NCBI GenBank assembly: GCA_026004735.1
Contig: BPJS01000001.1
Coordinates: 2,046,001-2,110,000, forward strand
Source of the DNA: Isosphaeraceae bacterium
GTDB taxonomy: Bacteria > Planctomycetota > Planctomycetia > Isosphaerales > Isosphaeraceae
Direction: 5' to 3'
Length of the DNA stretch: 64,000 nucleotides
Below the pieces are notes generated by a model, which was not told the origin of the DNA, made no database searches, and was given only the letters and a program-made list of their open reading frames with translations. Below are positions 8,007-16,812 of the stretch, piece after piece; position 1 is the stretch's first letter; each line of letters begins with the position of its first letter. Position numbers and translations under genes: made by a program.

Positions 8007-9818
8007 TCAGGCCGAGATGTGGCCATGCGGCAGAATATATCCCAGCTCGATCAGCTTCTCGATGATCTTGTCGACGCACTGCTCGACCGAGAGCTGGCTG
8101 GTGTCGAGCGTCACCTCGGGGTTCAACGGCGGCTCGTAGGGATCATCGACGCCCGTAAATCCCATCGGCTTGCCCTCGGCCACCGCTGCCTTGGCTTTGG
8201 CGTACAGGCCCTTGACGTCCCGTTTCTCGCAAACCTCGATCGGTGTATTGCAATACACCTCGACGAAGTTGCCCTGCGACATGGCGCGGGCCTCATCACG
8301 GATCGCCCGGTACGGGCTGATGACCGAGCAGAGCGTCGTGCCGCCGTGCTTGGCGATCAGGCCGGCCACGTAGCCGACGCGACGGATGTTCGTGTCGCGG
8401 TCTTCCTTGCTGAACCCAAGTCCTTTCGACAAGTGGGTCCGAATCTCGTCGCCGTCGAGGAACGAGCAGTTGCGGCCATACTCAGCAAGTCGCTCGACCA
8501 GCCCCTGAGCCACCGTGCTCTTGCCCGATCCGGACAGCCCGGTGAACCAGATGGTCAGGCCTTGGCGAAACTTGGGCGGATTGGCCTCATTGAGAATCTC
8601 GGCCACGGCCGGCCGGCTGAACCACTCCGGTAGCTGCAGCCCCTTGGCCAGATAATCGTCGCGAACCTGGGTACCCGAGATGTCCGCCGTTCGCGCACCC
8701 GGAGGGACCTCGTCGATCGGCGCATACCGACCCTCATCGGGCAGGTAGACCATCTGCTTGAAATCGACCATGCCCACGCCGATCTCGTCCTGATACTTAC
8801 CCATATACTCCTGGGCAGCATACGGGTCGTAGAACGGCTTCCCGGTCGAATCCTTGCCGGGTCCGGCATGATCCCGACCGACGATGAAATGCGTGCATCC
8901 GTGATTGCGGCGGATGATCGCGTGGAATAGGGCTTCGCGAGGCCCGGCCATGCGCATCGCCAGCGGCAGCAGGCTCAGGACCACCGAGCCGGGTTCGTAA
9001 TAGTTGTCAACCAAAGCCCGGTAACAGCGTACGCGGGTGAAGTGATCGACGTCGCCCGGCTTGGTGACCCCCACCACTGGATGGATCAATAAGCCCCCGC
9101 CGATCTGTGCGGCGGCTCGCTTGGTCAATTCTTCGTGGGCGCGATGCAGCGGGTTGCGGGTCTGAAACGCGACCACCTTGCTCCAGCCGAGCTTCTCGAA
9201 GATCTGGCGGAGTTCGGCGGGAGTCTGGCGAAGCTCGACGAAGTCGTAGTGCGGCGGCGTCCGGAGCACCTCGAGCCGACCGGCCGCGTAGTGATCCGGC
9301 GTCCGGTTCAGATAGGCGACGGCCGGGTGCTTTTCGTCGAGCGACCCATAAGCTCCCAGAGCCTCGGCCTTCTTGTCGTGCTTGTAAATCTCTTCGATGT
9401 GAAGGAACGCCAGCAGGTTGCCATAGACGTCGCGCAGCGCCAGAGTCTTTCCTTCGGCGATTCCCCCCCCCGGCTGAACCGGCAGCGTGACCGGCAACGG
9501 CCAGAGCGTGCCGTCGGCCAGACGCATCTCGCCGACGACCCGCTCGTAGTCCGCCTTGCCCATAAAGCCGGTCAAAGGAGAGAAGCCGCCAGTCGCCAGA
9601 AGCTCGAGGTCACATAAGCCACGCTCGTCGAGTGTCAGGCTGGGGTGGTCCTTGGCCGTCGCCTTCATCTCGGCGGCCCGCTCCGGGGCCACGATCAGAT
9701 CGACCAGCCGCCCCCCGTAGGGCGGAATCAGGGTCGCTCCGGTCTCAGTCGCGGGAGAAATGGTCGGGCTCCTTTCCAAACGTACAAGGGTCGTTGGATC
9801 CAGATCCTTCAGGGACAT
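8007..9818 (-). CDS. sat/cysC: bifunctional sulfate adenylyltransferase / adenylylsulfate kinase
   Basis: A 603-residue fusion. Residues about 1-400 are ATP sulfurylase, with QTRNPLHRAHEEL near 219-231 and VGRDHAGPG. Residues about 415-590 are APS kinase, with the P-loop GLSGSGKST near 427 and the family stretch FSKEDRDTNIRRVGYVA. The protein activates sulfate to APS and then to PAPS. It is the last gene of a leftward cluster after cysH and an Rrf2 regulator, so it serves assimilatory sulfate reduction. The 90-base gap after the regulator gene shows no terminator. Both catalytic halves look intact. Confidence 0.95.
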   Translation of the reverse strand: MSLKDLDPTTLVRLERSPTISPATETGATLIPPYGGRLVDLIVAPERAAEMKATAKDHPSLTLDERGLCDLELLATGGFSPLTGFMGKADYERVVGEMRLADGTLWPLPVTLPVQPGGGIAEGKTLALRDVYGNLLAFLHIEEIYKHDKKAEALGAYGSLDEKHPAVAYLNRTPDHYAAGRLEVLRTPPHYDFVELRQTPAELRQIFEKLGWSKVVAFQTRNPLHRAHEELTKRAAAQIGGGLLIHPVVGVTKPGDVDHFTRVRCYRALVDNYYEPGSVVLSLLPLAMRMAGPREALFHAIIRRNHGCTHFIVGRDHAGPGKDSTGKPFYDPYAAQEYMGKYQDEIGVGMVDFKQMVYLPDEGRYAPIDEVPPGARTADISGTQVRDDYLAKGLQLPEWFSRPAVAEILNEANPPKFRQGLTIWFTGLSGSGKSTVAQGLVERLAEYGRNCSFLDGDEIRTHLSKGLGFSKEDRDTNIRRVGYVAGLIAKHGGTTLCSVISPYRAIRDEARAMSQGNFVEVYCNTPIEVCEKRDVKGLYAKAKAAVAEGKPMGFTGVDDPYEPPLNPEVTLDTSQLSVEQCVDKIIEKLIELGYILPHGHISA

Positions 9819-9908
9819 GCCGCAAATAAGCCATCCTAGCGGTGTGAATTGGCCACGATAAAGGATCGCGGGTCCGACTGTCAGCAGCCGCCGGTAGGGC
9901 TTGTTGCC

Positions 9909-10313
9909 TCAGATCACCCAATCGCCCTGCGGGAGCGGCAGTAGCTCCTCCAATGCCGTGCGGCGCAAGACGTGCAGGGCGGCCTGACGCGCCTCACGCC
10001 AAACCCGCGCCAGCGGTTCGGGTGTGCTGCCGCCAGACGGCTGTTCCGGTTCACTGGTATCAACCGCCTCCATGATCTCTGCGATGCTGATGGAGCGCGC
10101 CGGTCGGGCCAGCCGGTAGCCACCCGCCGAGCCTCGGACGCTCCGAACCAGGCCCGCGGCCTTCAGTCGTTGGAGGATCTGAACAAGGTAGGTCTCGGGG
10201 ATCGACTCCGATTCGGCGATCTCGCGAATCCGGACCGGCGGAGCGTCCGCGGGCCGGCCGGCCAGGCAACGCATCGCCAAACACGCATACTCGGCCTTAG
10301 CCGGAAACCGCAT
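9909..10313 (-). CDS. Rrf2-family transcriptional regulator without Fe-S cysteines
   Basis: A 134-residue winged-helix protein. The N-terminus MRFPAKAEYACLAMRCLA and the helix-turn-helix region VRIREIAESESIPETYLVQ are typical of Rrf2/IscR/CymR proteins, and VRSVRGSAGGYRLARP is the wing. The three clustered cysteines that hold the Fe-S cluster in IscR and NsrR near positions 92-106 are absent; the only cysteines are Cys11 and Cys16. That makes it CymR-like, which in Firmicutes controls sulfur metabolism through O-acetylserine-linked signals. It lies between cysH (33 bases upstream) and sat/cysC, so it most likely regulates its own operon. Confidence 0.85.
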   Translation of the reverse strand: MRFPAKAEYACLAMRCLAGRPADAPPVRIREIAESESIPETYLVQILQRLKAAGLVRSVRGSAGGYRLARPARSISIAEIMEAVDTSEPEQPSGGSTPEPLARVWREARQAALHVLRRTALEELLPLPQGDWVI

Positions 10314-10346
10314 CGACTCGTCCCACCCCCAACCTAGGACACAGCC

Positions 10347-11069
10347 TCAGAGCTGGCTACTATCCAACGAGTGCAGACCACATTCGGTCTTGGCCTGGCC
10401 GGCCCAACGGCCAGCCCGCTCATCAGTCTCCCCCGGCTGGACCGCCCGCGTGCAGGGCCAGCAGCCAATCGACGGATAACCCCGGTCGTGCAACGGATTG
10501 TAAGGTACGTCGTTGGCCACGATGTAGGCCCAGACGTCGCGCCGGGTCCAGCGCAGGAGGGGGTTGATCTTCATCAGCCCAAACTTGGCATCCCAACCCA
10601 CGATCGAGGCCTGACGCCGATCCGACGACTGATCGGCCCGGATCGCCGAGATCCAGGCCTCGTACCCCTCGATCGCGCGCCGCATCGGGATCAGTTTGCG
10701 ATCTCGGCAGCAACGATCCGGCTCGGACACATAAACCGGGCCACCATTGGCCGCCTCATATTCGGCCACAGTGAGAGCCGGACGCACCAGCTCGACCTCA
10801 ATCCCATAACGCGCTGCGATCTGATCGCGAAGCTGCAACGTCTCCGCGAACTGATACCCCGTGTCGAGATTGAAGACCCGAACGCCCGGCTCAATCTGCG
10901 AAAGCATGTGCAAAATCGCACAGCCCTCCGGCCCAAACGCTGTCGCCATCGTCAGTTTCGGATAATACGTGGCAACGGCCCACTCCAGAATCTCCCACGG
11001 GGCCGCCCCCGCCAACCGCGCATTGACCGCCTCCAGATCCACCTCGCGCGTGACCGATTCGACCGCCAT
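10347..11069 (-). CDS. cysH: assimilatory phosphoadenylyl/adenylyl-sulfate reductase, Fe-S type
   Basis: A 240-residue reductase that makes sulfite from APS or PAPS using thioredoxin. The fold signature TMATAFGPEGCAILHM is at 40-55. Cys120 and Cys121 (DRCCRDRK) with Cys203 and Cys206 (GCWPC) form the four-cysteine set that binds a 4Fe-4S cluster in APS-reducing enzymes. The catalytic cysteine is Cys230 in ECGLHS. Classical PAPS reductases lack the CC and CxxC pairs, so APS use is likely. I chose the ATG at 11069 because GAGGG precedes it; an in-frame ATG at 11090 is possible. First gene of the sulfate operon. Confidence 0.92.
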   Translation of the reverse strand: MAVESVTREVDLEAVNARLAGAAPWEILEWAVATYYPKLTMATAFGPEGCAILHMLSQIEPGVRVFNLDTGYQFAETLQLRDQIAARYGIEVELVRPALTVAEYEAANGGPVYVSEPDRCCRDRKLIPMRRAIEGYEAWISAIRADQSSDRRQASIVGWDAKFGLMKINPLLRWTRRDVWAYIVANDVPYNPLHDRGYPSIGCWPCTRAVQPGETDERAGRWAGQAKTECGLHSLDSSQL

Positions 11070-11111
11070 GAGCGCCACCCTCGGGACCATCGTCGCCCTG
11101 ATCGCCGCTCA

Positions 11112-11140
11112 ATGTATTGTTCGATGACTCACAAAGTCAA
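11112..11140 (-). promoter_or_regulatory. promoter of the cysH operon overlapping a perfect dyad (operator candidate)
   Basis: On the minus strand TTGACT (11135-11140), a 17-base spacer and ATACAT (11112-11117) form a good sigma-70-type promoter about 45 bases before the cysH ATG. A perfect inverted repeat, TGACT-N5-AGTCA (11125-11139), covers the -35 and the spacer. A protein bound there would block the polymerase, and the Rrf2 regulator in the operon is the natural candidate. The motif and promoter are seen directly; the binding is inferred. Confidence 0.5.
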
Positions 11141-11422
11141 GTATCGGTCGCCGCGATCAAGTTAATTGAGAGCAGATGGTTCCGGGGGGGTCAGGCTAAG
11201 AGTTCCACTTTGGAAGGCGTTTGGCCTGGAACCGGGCCGTGCGCCGATTGTCCAATTCCGAACACAACCTCAAGCCAATTGGTCGTTTAGGCAAATTGTG
11301 AGAGAACGACCGGTGGGCTTGCCCTTGGATCGGCCCAGGGGGAGTCGGAGGACGGGCCGCGGCGGCGATCGGATTGGTGCCGAGACGAGTTTTGGGGCTG
11401 AGAGCGAGGTAGGGGGGGCGGA
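11141..11422. other. intergenic gap between the cysH promoter and the YdjY gene
   Basis: About 280 bases without a supported gene, upstream of cysH and downstream of the YdjY-domain gene on the minus strand. I found no strong terminator hairpin with a T-tract and no RNA gene. Confidence 0.5.
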
Positions 11423-12133
11423 TCAGGGAGCGGGCTGCTGGCCTGCTGGAGCGGCCTTGCGGAGGTAGACGGTGACCGGAGTCCCCCGCGCGGGGATTCG
11501 GCCGGCGAAGGCGACGTACGAACGCTCGGCGTCGCTATTCGAGCTGGCGAACGGCAGGTCGAGAATCGCGCTGGGGAAGTTGGCGACGGTGATCAGATCT
11601 CCGCCGTCGGCCGCATAGACCATCTTCTTGGTGTCGGGGTCCTGGAACAGTTCGCTTCCGGCGAAGACCCAGTTGGATTCGAGACGGTTGCCGGTCTTGG
11701 AGTTCTTGACCCACTCCCGCGCGTCGACGCGGTGGAGCTTGCCGTTTTCATGCCACTCGACCTCGATGGCGACTTCCGGTCCCTCGGGGGGACGGAACTC
11801 GGGTCGATAGCGGACCGGCTTACCGGGTTCACCGACGGCGAGGATCAGGCCGGCGTGGATCATCCGGGGATCCGCCCAGGTAGCCAGGATCGATTCGTGC
11901 TCCTTGGTCTGCTCCAGGCAGAGCAGGTGTTCGAGATACCCCTCAGTGATCGCGGTCCGCGCCCGCAGAATCAGGACTTTGCCCGCCGGGTCGAACCAGA
12001 GATCGCGCCCGAGCGGCTTCCAGGCCGGGTCTGGCTGGAACTGGACGGCCTGGGCCGGATCAGGCGGCGAGGCCTTCGGTTCCTGTCCCGCGCACAGGGC
12101 CAGGGCGGTCAGTGCCAATCGGAGCGTCTGCAT
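11423..12133 (-). CDS. exported YdjY-domain protein
   Basis: A 236-residue protein with a signal peptide, MQTLRLALTALALCAG. The YdjY-like region then runs from about residue 35 to 150. Its typical features are a GRDLWFDPAGKVLILRA-like opening, TEGYLEHLLCLEQTKEHES near 60-80, and HAGLILAVGEPGKPV. YdjY domains occur in secreted proteins of unknown biochemical role. I chose the ATG at 12133 because the signal peptide begins there; the frame opens at 12148. It follows the secretin gene by 153 bases with a strong hairpin between, so it may be cotranscribed at a reduced level. Confidence 0.75.
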   Translation of the reverse strand: MQTLRLALTALALCAGQEPKASPPDPAQAVQFQPDPAWKPLGRDLWFDPAGKVLILRARTAITEGYLEHLLCLEQTKEHESILATWADPRMIHAGLILAVGEPGKPVRYRPEFRPPEGPEVAIEVEWHENGKLHRVDAREWVKNSKTGNRLESNWVFAGSELFQDPDTKKMVYAADGGDLITVANFPSAILDLPFASSNSDAERSYVAFAGRIPARGTPVTVYLRKAAPAGQQPAP

Positions 12134-12221
12134 CGCGTCATCCGCCAAGAGCCGGTCGAGAATTTTTGGATCGCCTCATTCAGGTTACGTCCGGCCCGGC
12201 CGGTCGGTCCAGATGAACGAA

Positions 12222-12259
12222 CCAGGCCATCCCCGGGGCGAAGCCCGAAGATGGCCTGG
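12222..12259 (-). terminator. strong hairpin after the secretin gene
   Basis: CCAGGCCATC (12222-12231) pairs perfectly with GATGGCCTGG (12250-12259), and an inner GGGC/GCCC helix extends the stem. On the minus strand it lies 28 bases after the secretin stop. Only a broken T-rich run (TTCGTTCATCT) follows, so it may terminate partly or protect the mRNA end. Confidence 0.5.
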
Positions 12260-12286
12260 ACACTTGGTTGATGAGGCGGACGTGTC

Positions 12287-15200
12287 TCAGAACGTCACGT
12301 TCTGAATGGCCGGCACGCCGAGCCGTTCCTCCTCCTCCTCAAGAATGATGATCCGCGGCGTGACCATGACCATCAGGCTGTCGGTCGTCCGACCGATCCC
12401 GACGTTCCGGAACAGGCGGTTGATCATCGGCGTCTTAGCCAGAACCGGGACGCCGAACTCCCGGCGCTCCTCGCGGAGCCGCTTAACGCCGCCGAGTAGG
12501 ACCGTTCCGCCGTCAGGCACTGTCACGGTCGTAAACAACTGGGTGATGGTGAAGACCGGCAACTGCACCTGGGCGTTGATCGTGGACGACTGACCGCCCA
12601 GACCGCCGCCGCCCACGGCCGCCGGAATGACGAACGTGTCGAACTGCAAGAACGTCGTGAAGATCGGGCTGAGCGACATCCGGACGTAGCGGCGGTCGGC
12701 CGAAACGACCGGTGTCACGAACAACTGAACCCCATCCGGGAAGGTCTGAATCTGCGGTTGGAAGGCCACCGAGCCGGCGCCCAGGATCGGCACGAGGGCC
12801 GAGACAAAGTTGCGGCCCGTGAAGTTCGAGACGAACGCCGGCGCACCGTTGAAGCTCGTGACCTTGGGCGCTTGGACCAGGTTCGACCGCACGTCGCCCT
12901 GAATGGCCGTCAGGAAGAAGAAGACTTCTAGGTCGCTGAGGAACGCGACCCCGAAGTTCGACGTCACGTTCGGCACGATGTTGAACGGCGTGATCGCGTC
13001 GAACGTGTTCTGGTTGAACGGCAGCATCAGGTTCGGGCTGAAGTTGGGCTGGTTGATGTCGTTGGTCGGCCCTTGCGTGCCCACCACCAGCGGCTCACGC
13101 CCGTAGGCGTGGTCGCGAATCGGGTTGATCAGGTAGGGCTGGACGGCCGTCTGCCCAGTCGCACCGCCACCGGTGGTCTGACCCGGGAACGGGAACACGG
13201 CCGGATTCGGGATCGCAAACGAACTCTTGCGTCCGACGGCGTCGCTGTGGATGGCGAAGTCGAAGTCGACGCCCATCAGTTCGAAGAAGCTGTCGCTGAC
13301 CGTGATAAACCGGACCTCGATCGAGACCTGAAGATCCTGGAGCCGACGCAACTGCCGAAGCAGGTCGACGATCTCCTCGTGGACCTCAGCCGTCTGGCGA
13401 ATGATCAGGCTGATGTTCAGGAAGAACGGAGTGATCGAGCCGACGCCCTGGAGATCCGCGGCAGCACCACCCAGACCGCCGCCACCCTGACCGTAGACGC
13501 CGCCCATTTCGTCGAGCGGCGTGTGGTCGTCGCTCCAGGTGCCCGGCGCGATCGATGCCTTGATCAGTTGGATCAGCGGCTGGAAGTCGATCTGACGCTC
13601 GCCGGTGCCGGCGACCGGGCCGCTGGCCGAGGCCATTGGTGCCATCGGCTGGCCGGTCATCGCCGCCGCCTGCGCCTGAAGGGCGTTGGGATCGCTCGTC
13701 GGATTCTGCCCAGGCGGAGCCACGTAGGGCAGGCCGGCGTTGATCGTCGAGCTTTTGCCCTGCGGCGAAATGACCAGGTCGGCCACGCTGTAGACGACCG
13801 GATACATCCGCGCCTTATTGGCCTGAGGGCTGGTGATAAACAGCACCTCATCCTCGATCACGTAGCTCAGGTGGAGCGGGCTGAGCATGTATTTGAGCAC
13901 GCTCTTGAGCTTGACGTTGTTGACCGCCGTGATGTTGACCGGCGAGTTGAGGGTCAGCCCTTCCTCGGCCAGCGCGGCGGCATCTGGGACAATGTTGATG
14001 CCCGAGTATTCGGAGAGGTATTTGATCGCCTCGCCGAGGGTCATCTGGTCGCTATTGGGAAGAGTGATCGGCTTGTTCAGCGCCGATTCGATTTCCAGAA
14101 CGCGGGCCGACTTCTTGGGGGCCAGGCGATCCGCCAGCGCGCGACGGCGTTCGGTGAGCGCCGCAAAGCCCTTGTCGTAAGCGATGCCCCGCTCGAGCAA
14201 CTCCGGCGAGACGATGCCCGACTCGCTGACACCCTGCATGTTCGCCAGGAAGCTCGCATTCGACTCCTCGCGAAGCTGGAGATCGCGGTCGTAGTGGCGC
14301 CGGACCCGGGCCACCGTCGCCAACGCCGTCGCCGCCACTTCGTTCGGGTCGACCTCCGCCGCAAGTTTGGCGTACTTCTCGGCCTCGACCCAATCGTTCC
14401 GAGCCTGCGCCTCCTGGGCCTTCTCCATGTACTCGGCGTAGCGAGCCTTCTTCTCCTTGTCGTACTCGATCATGCGGAGCCGCTTCCGCTCGATCTCCTC
14501 GCGGAAGGCCCGGTCCTGCATGCGGGCGTCGAAGGCCGCCTTGTCCTTCTTCGCCAGCTCGATGGCCACGTCGACCCGCCGCAGCATCGTTCGGGCCACA
14601 GCCTCGCTCAGGCCCGCATTCTGAATACTGATCCGGGTCTGCTGGAGCAGCTCGATCGCCTTGGCGGGGTCGGTTTCGAGCAATCGGCGGGCTTCGGCCA
14701 CCCGGGTGCCCACCTCAGCGTTGAGCTGCTGGGCCTTGATCGCCTCGGCGTCCTCGATCGCCTTCATCGCATCCGGAGCCGCGCCCTCCTGGGGCAGCCT
14801 CATCAGCAGGTCCTGGACCTTCTGCTGGAGCGATTCATCGAGGTCCAGCGCGGCCAGCTCCTGGAGGAGGGCTCGGGCTCGTTCGGGTTCATCCTTGCGG
14901 ATCGACGTCAGAGCCGCCTCGTAGAGCGTCAGCGCCGCCTGCTGCTGGGTCTGATCGATCTGGGCGATTAGATTGTCGGCCTCCAGCCCAGCACCGGCAG
15001 CCCTGGCCTGTTCGGCCATTTCCCGGGCCGCGGCGTAATTGCCCGCGGCCAGAAGCGCTTCGGCCTGACGCATCGCGTCCATCGGCGCGGCCGGCGGCTC
15101 GGTCTGGGCGGGGGCCTCCGCAGCCGCCTCCTGGTTCACGGCCGCAAACGGATCCTCGACGGCCGCTGGCGCCGACGCCACCGCTTCGCCCGACGTATCG

Positions 15201-16510
15201 ATCAGCGCGGGAGCCAGGTCACCGGCCAACCCCGCTTCCTGGGCACGCATCCGCTCGGCTTCCTCAAACTTGGCGCGGGCCGCGGCCAGTTGATTCTGGG
15301 CCAGCAGAGCGTTCGCTTCCCGCTCCAGCATCTGGCTCGGCGACTCCATGGCCACGGTCTGCAACGCCGGATCGGACTTGGCCATCGCAGCCCGGGCGGT
15401 TGCCAGGTCAGCCAGCACGGCTTCTGCACGGTCCGCTGCCAGACTCGGAACCACGTTCAGTTGCTGCGCCTGGCGGGCGCGAGCCTCGGCCTCATCGAAC
15501 CGGCCGGCGGCCTGAAGCTGGCGGGCTTCAGCCACCAACGTGTTGTACAGGTCCTCGCTTTGGGTGATCGCCGAGCCGCCGCGGCGCGACTGCCCCCGAC
15601 GGCGGACCGCCTGGCATGCCGCTAGGACCTTACTCGGATTGTCCTCCAGAACTCCGAGCTTGATCGGCGAGTTGGCGACCTCAGTGGCGATTGCCTCGGC
15701 CCGGTCGACATCGCCGGCAGCGAGGGCAGCGCGGGCTTCCTTGATCTTCTCCCGGGCCTGCCGACGATCGCTCACCGCCGGCGCCGCCGCCGTGGCCTGT
15801 CCCCGCAGCCGGCTCAGATCGGCCTCGACCTTCGTCGGGGTGTCGTCGAAGAGCGTCCAGCGGACGTTCATCGCCTTGGCTTGCGCGAGATACTGCGCCG
15901 CTTGGTCGAAGTTCCCCAGCGCCATCTGCTCCCGAGCCGACTTGAGCAGCCAGGTCGCCTGCTGCTTGGCGCTGGCGCTGGTGGTCCGGGCCAGCGGTCC
16001 GCTGGTCTGCCGCTGAATATCTGAGAGGATCCGGGCCGGGCTGTCCTCGGCGGCCGCGAACGCAACCCCCAGACCCTGGGCCTCGAGCGCCAGCCGGCGT
16101 GCCTCGTCGATTTGGCCGGCACCCAGCGCCCGACGCGCCGAGGCGACCAGGGCAACCGCCCGGGTCCGCGGATCGACCGGCGCCGCCTGAGTCGCTGGCG
16201 AGGACGGGCTCGGCAACGCCGACGTCGACGCCTCGCCTCGCATCAGGCTCGCGTAGCGATCGAGTGTAGCCTGCTGCGCTTCGGTCAATTGATCTCGAAA
16301 GTCGTTGGCAGCCTTTAGGTACGGACCAGCCTTATCGGCTCGCCCTTCTTGGTACAGCCGGACGACGGCATCCACGTAGTCGCTGGCTTTAACGCCAGGC
16401 GGCAGTGTGGGGCGGGTTTGCGGGGCCGCGCCAGCTTGCGGCGCACCATCCGAGGTGGCCCCCCACAGACCAAGGGTCAATAGGATCGGGACCATGATGA
16501 GCCTTCCCAA
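12287..16510 (-). CDS. giant secretin (PilQ/GspD-like) with a long helical-repeat N-terminus
   Basis: A 1407-residue exported protein, about twice the usual secretin length. After a signal peptide, residues about 30-790 are Ala/Glu/Arg-rich helices with recurring units such as ARRLALEAQ and ALLAAGNYAAAREMAEQARA, resembling tetratricopeptide-type repeats. Residues about 807-898 (TLGEAIKYLSEYSGINIVPD onward) are an N0/STN-like secretin domain. The C-terminal secretin pore spans about 1183-1390, with VTVPDGGTVLLGG and the closing VMVTPRIIILEE. The start codon is TTG at 16510, fixed by a perfect AGGAGGT six bases ahead. As the last structural gene after pilMN-like and pilO-like genes it occupies the pilQ position; the helical half could bind peptidoglycan or partners. 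Confidence 0.88.
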   Translation of the reverse strand: MGRLIMVPILLTLGLWGATSDGAPQAGAAPQTRPTLPPGVKASDYVDAVVRLYQEGRADKAGPYLKAANDFRDQLTEAQQATLDRYASLMRGEASTSALPSPSSPATQAAPVDPRTRAVALVASARRALGAGQIDEARRLALEAQGLGVAFAAAEDSPARILSDIQRQTSGPLARTTSASAKQQATWLLKSAREQMALGNFDQAAQYLAQAKAMNVRWTLFDDTPTKVEADLSRLRGQATAAAPAVSDRRQAREKIKEARAALAAGDVDRAEAIATEVANSPIKLGVLEDNPSKVLAACQAVRRRGQSRRGGSAITQSEDLYNTLVAEARQLQAAGRFDEAEARARQAQQLNVVPSLAADRAEAVLADLATARAAMAKSDPALQTVAMESPSQMLEREANALLAQNQLAAARAKFEEAERMRAQEAGLAGDLAPALIDTSGEAVASAPAAVEDPFAAVNQEAAAEAPAQTEPPAAPMDAMRQAEALLAAGNYAAAREMAEQARAAGAGLEADNLIAQIDQTQQQAALTLYEAALTSIRKDEPERARALLQELAALDLDESLQQKVQDLLMRLPQEGAAPDAMKAIEDAEAIKAQQLNAEVGTRVAEARRLLETDPAKAIELLQQTRISIQNAGLSEAVARTMLRRVDVAIELAKKDKAAFDARMQDRAFREEIERKRLRMIEYDKEKKARYAEYMEKAQEAQARNDWVEAEKYAKLAAEVDPNEVAATALATVARVRRHYDRDLQLREESNASFLANMQGVSESGIVSPELLERGIAYDKGFAALTERRRALADRLAPKKSARVLEIESALNKPITLPNSDQMTLGEAIKYLSEYSGINIVPDAAALAEEGLTLNSPVNITAVNNVKLKSVLKYMLSPLHLSYVIEDEVLFITSPQANKARMYPVVYSVADLVISPQGKSSTINAGLPYVAPPGQNPTSDPNALQAQAAAMTGQPMAPMASASGPVAGTGERQIDFQPLIQLIKASIAPGTWSDDHTPLDEMGGVYGQGGGGLGGAAADLQGVGSITPFFLNISLIIRQTAEVHEEIVDLLRQLRRLQDLQVSIEVRFITVSDSFFELMGVDFDFAIHSDAVGRKSSFAIPNPAVFPFPGQTTGGGATGQTAVQPYLINPIRDHAYGREPLVVGTQGPTNDINQPNFSPNLMLPFNQNTFDAITPFNIVPNVTSNFGVAFLSDLEVFFFLTAIQGDVRSNLVQAPKVTSFNGAPAFVSNFTGRNFVSALVPILGAGSVAFQPQIQTFPDGVQLFVTPVVSADRRYVRMSLSPIFTTFLQFDTFVIPAAVGGGGLGGQSSTINAQVQLPVFTITQLFTTVTVPDGGTVLLGGVKRLREERREFGVPVLAKTPMINRLFRNVGIGRTTDSLMVMVTPRIIILEEEEERLGVPAIQNVTF

Positions 16511-16514
16511 CGCG

Positions 16515-16521
16515 ACCTCCT
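16515..16521 (-). promoter_or_regulatory. perfect Shine-Dalgarno site that decides the secretin TTG start
   Basis: AGGAGGT on the minus strand lies five bases from the TTG at 16510. The nearest ATG (16495) would be about 20 bases away, so TTG is the preferred start. Confidence 0.7.
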
Positions 16522-16722
16522 TTCGCCGCTCGCGGGGCGACCGCCAACATCCCTGGCGACGGTCTCAATCCAGGCTCCGCGGCGGGGACAGCCCTCCGAG
16601 TTCCACGCGGTCCGCTTCCCCTCCGGGGTTCGCCGGCCCCGGCCCCCCGGGTCTGGGGGGCGACCGCGCTGGCCGTAAGGTCGGCGCACGGGGGGTACCG
16701 AGACGGGGGGAGTCAGGGCGGT

Positions 16723-16751
16723 CAAATACTCGGCGACACCGGAACGGTCAA
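16723..16751 (-). promoter_or_regulatory. weak promoter candidate for the secretin gene
   Basis: TTGACC (16746-16751), 17 bases and TATTTG (16723-16728) on the minus strand, immediately after the intrinsic terminator of the preceding gene. The -10 is poor; position is the main argument. Confidence 0.25.
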
Positions 16752-16772
16752 GGGCAACCGCGCACAAAGCTC

Positions 16773-16812
16773 AAAAAAAATCCCCGCGACCGGCCCGAGC
16801 CGATCGCGGGAA
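16773..16812 (-). terminator. Rho-independent terminator after the pilP-slot gene
   Basis: On the minus strand CCCGCGA (pairing with TCGCGGG, 16783-16789 and 16804-16810) continues into a four-pair inner stem with a four-base loop. It is followed by eight T residues (16773-16780). It is the clearest intrinsic terminator in the window, and it separates the three inner-membrane genes from the secretin gene. Confidence 0.85.

Noticed and set aside
13073-14971. A 632-codon open frame on the plus strand, antisense to the secretin gene
   Set aside because: Its translation is rich in Arg, Asp and His without any family signature, and it is fully covered by the secretin. Long antisense frames are common in GC-rich coding DNA.
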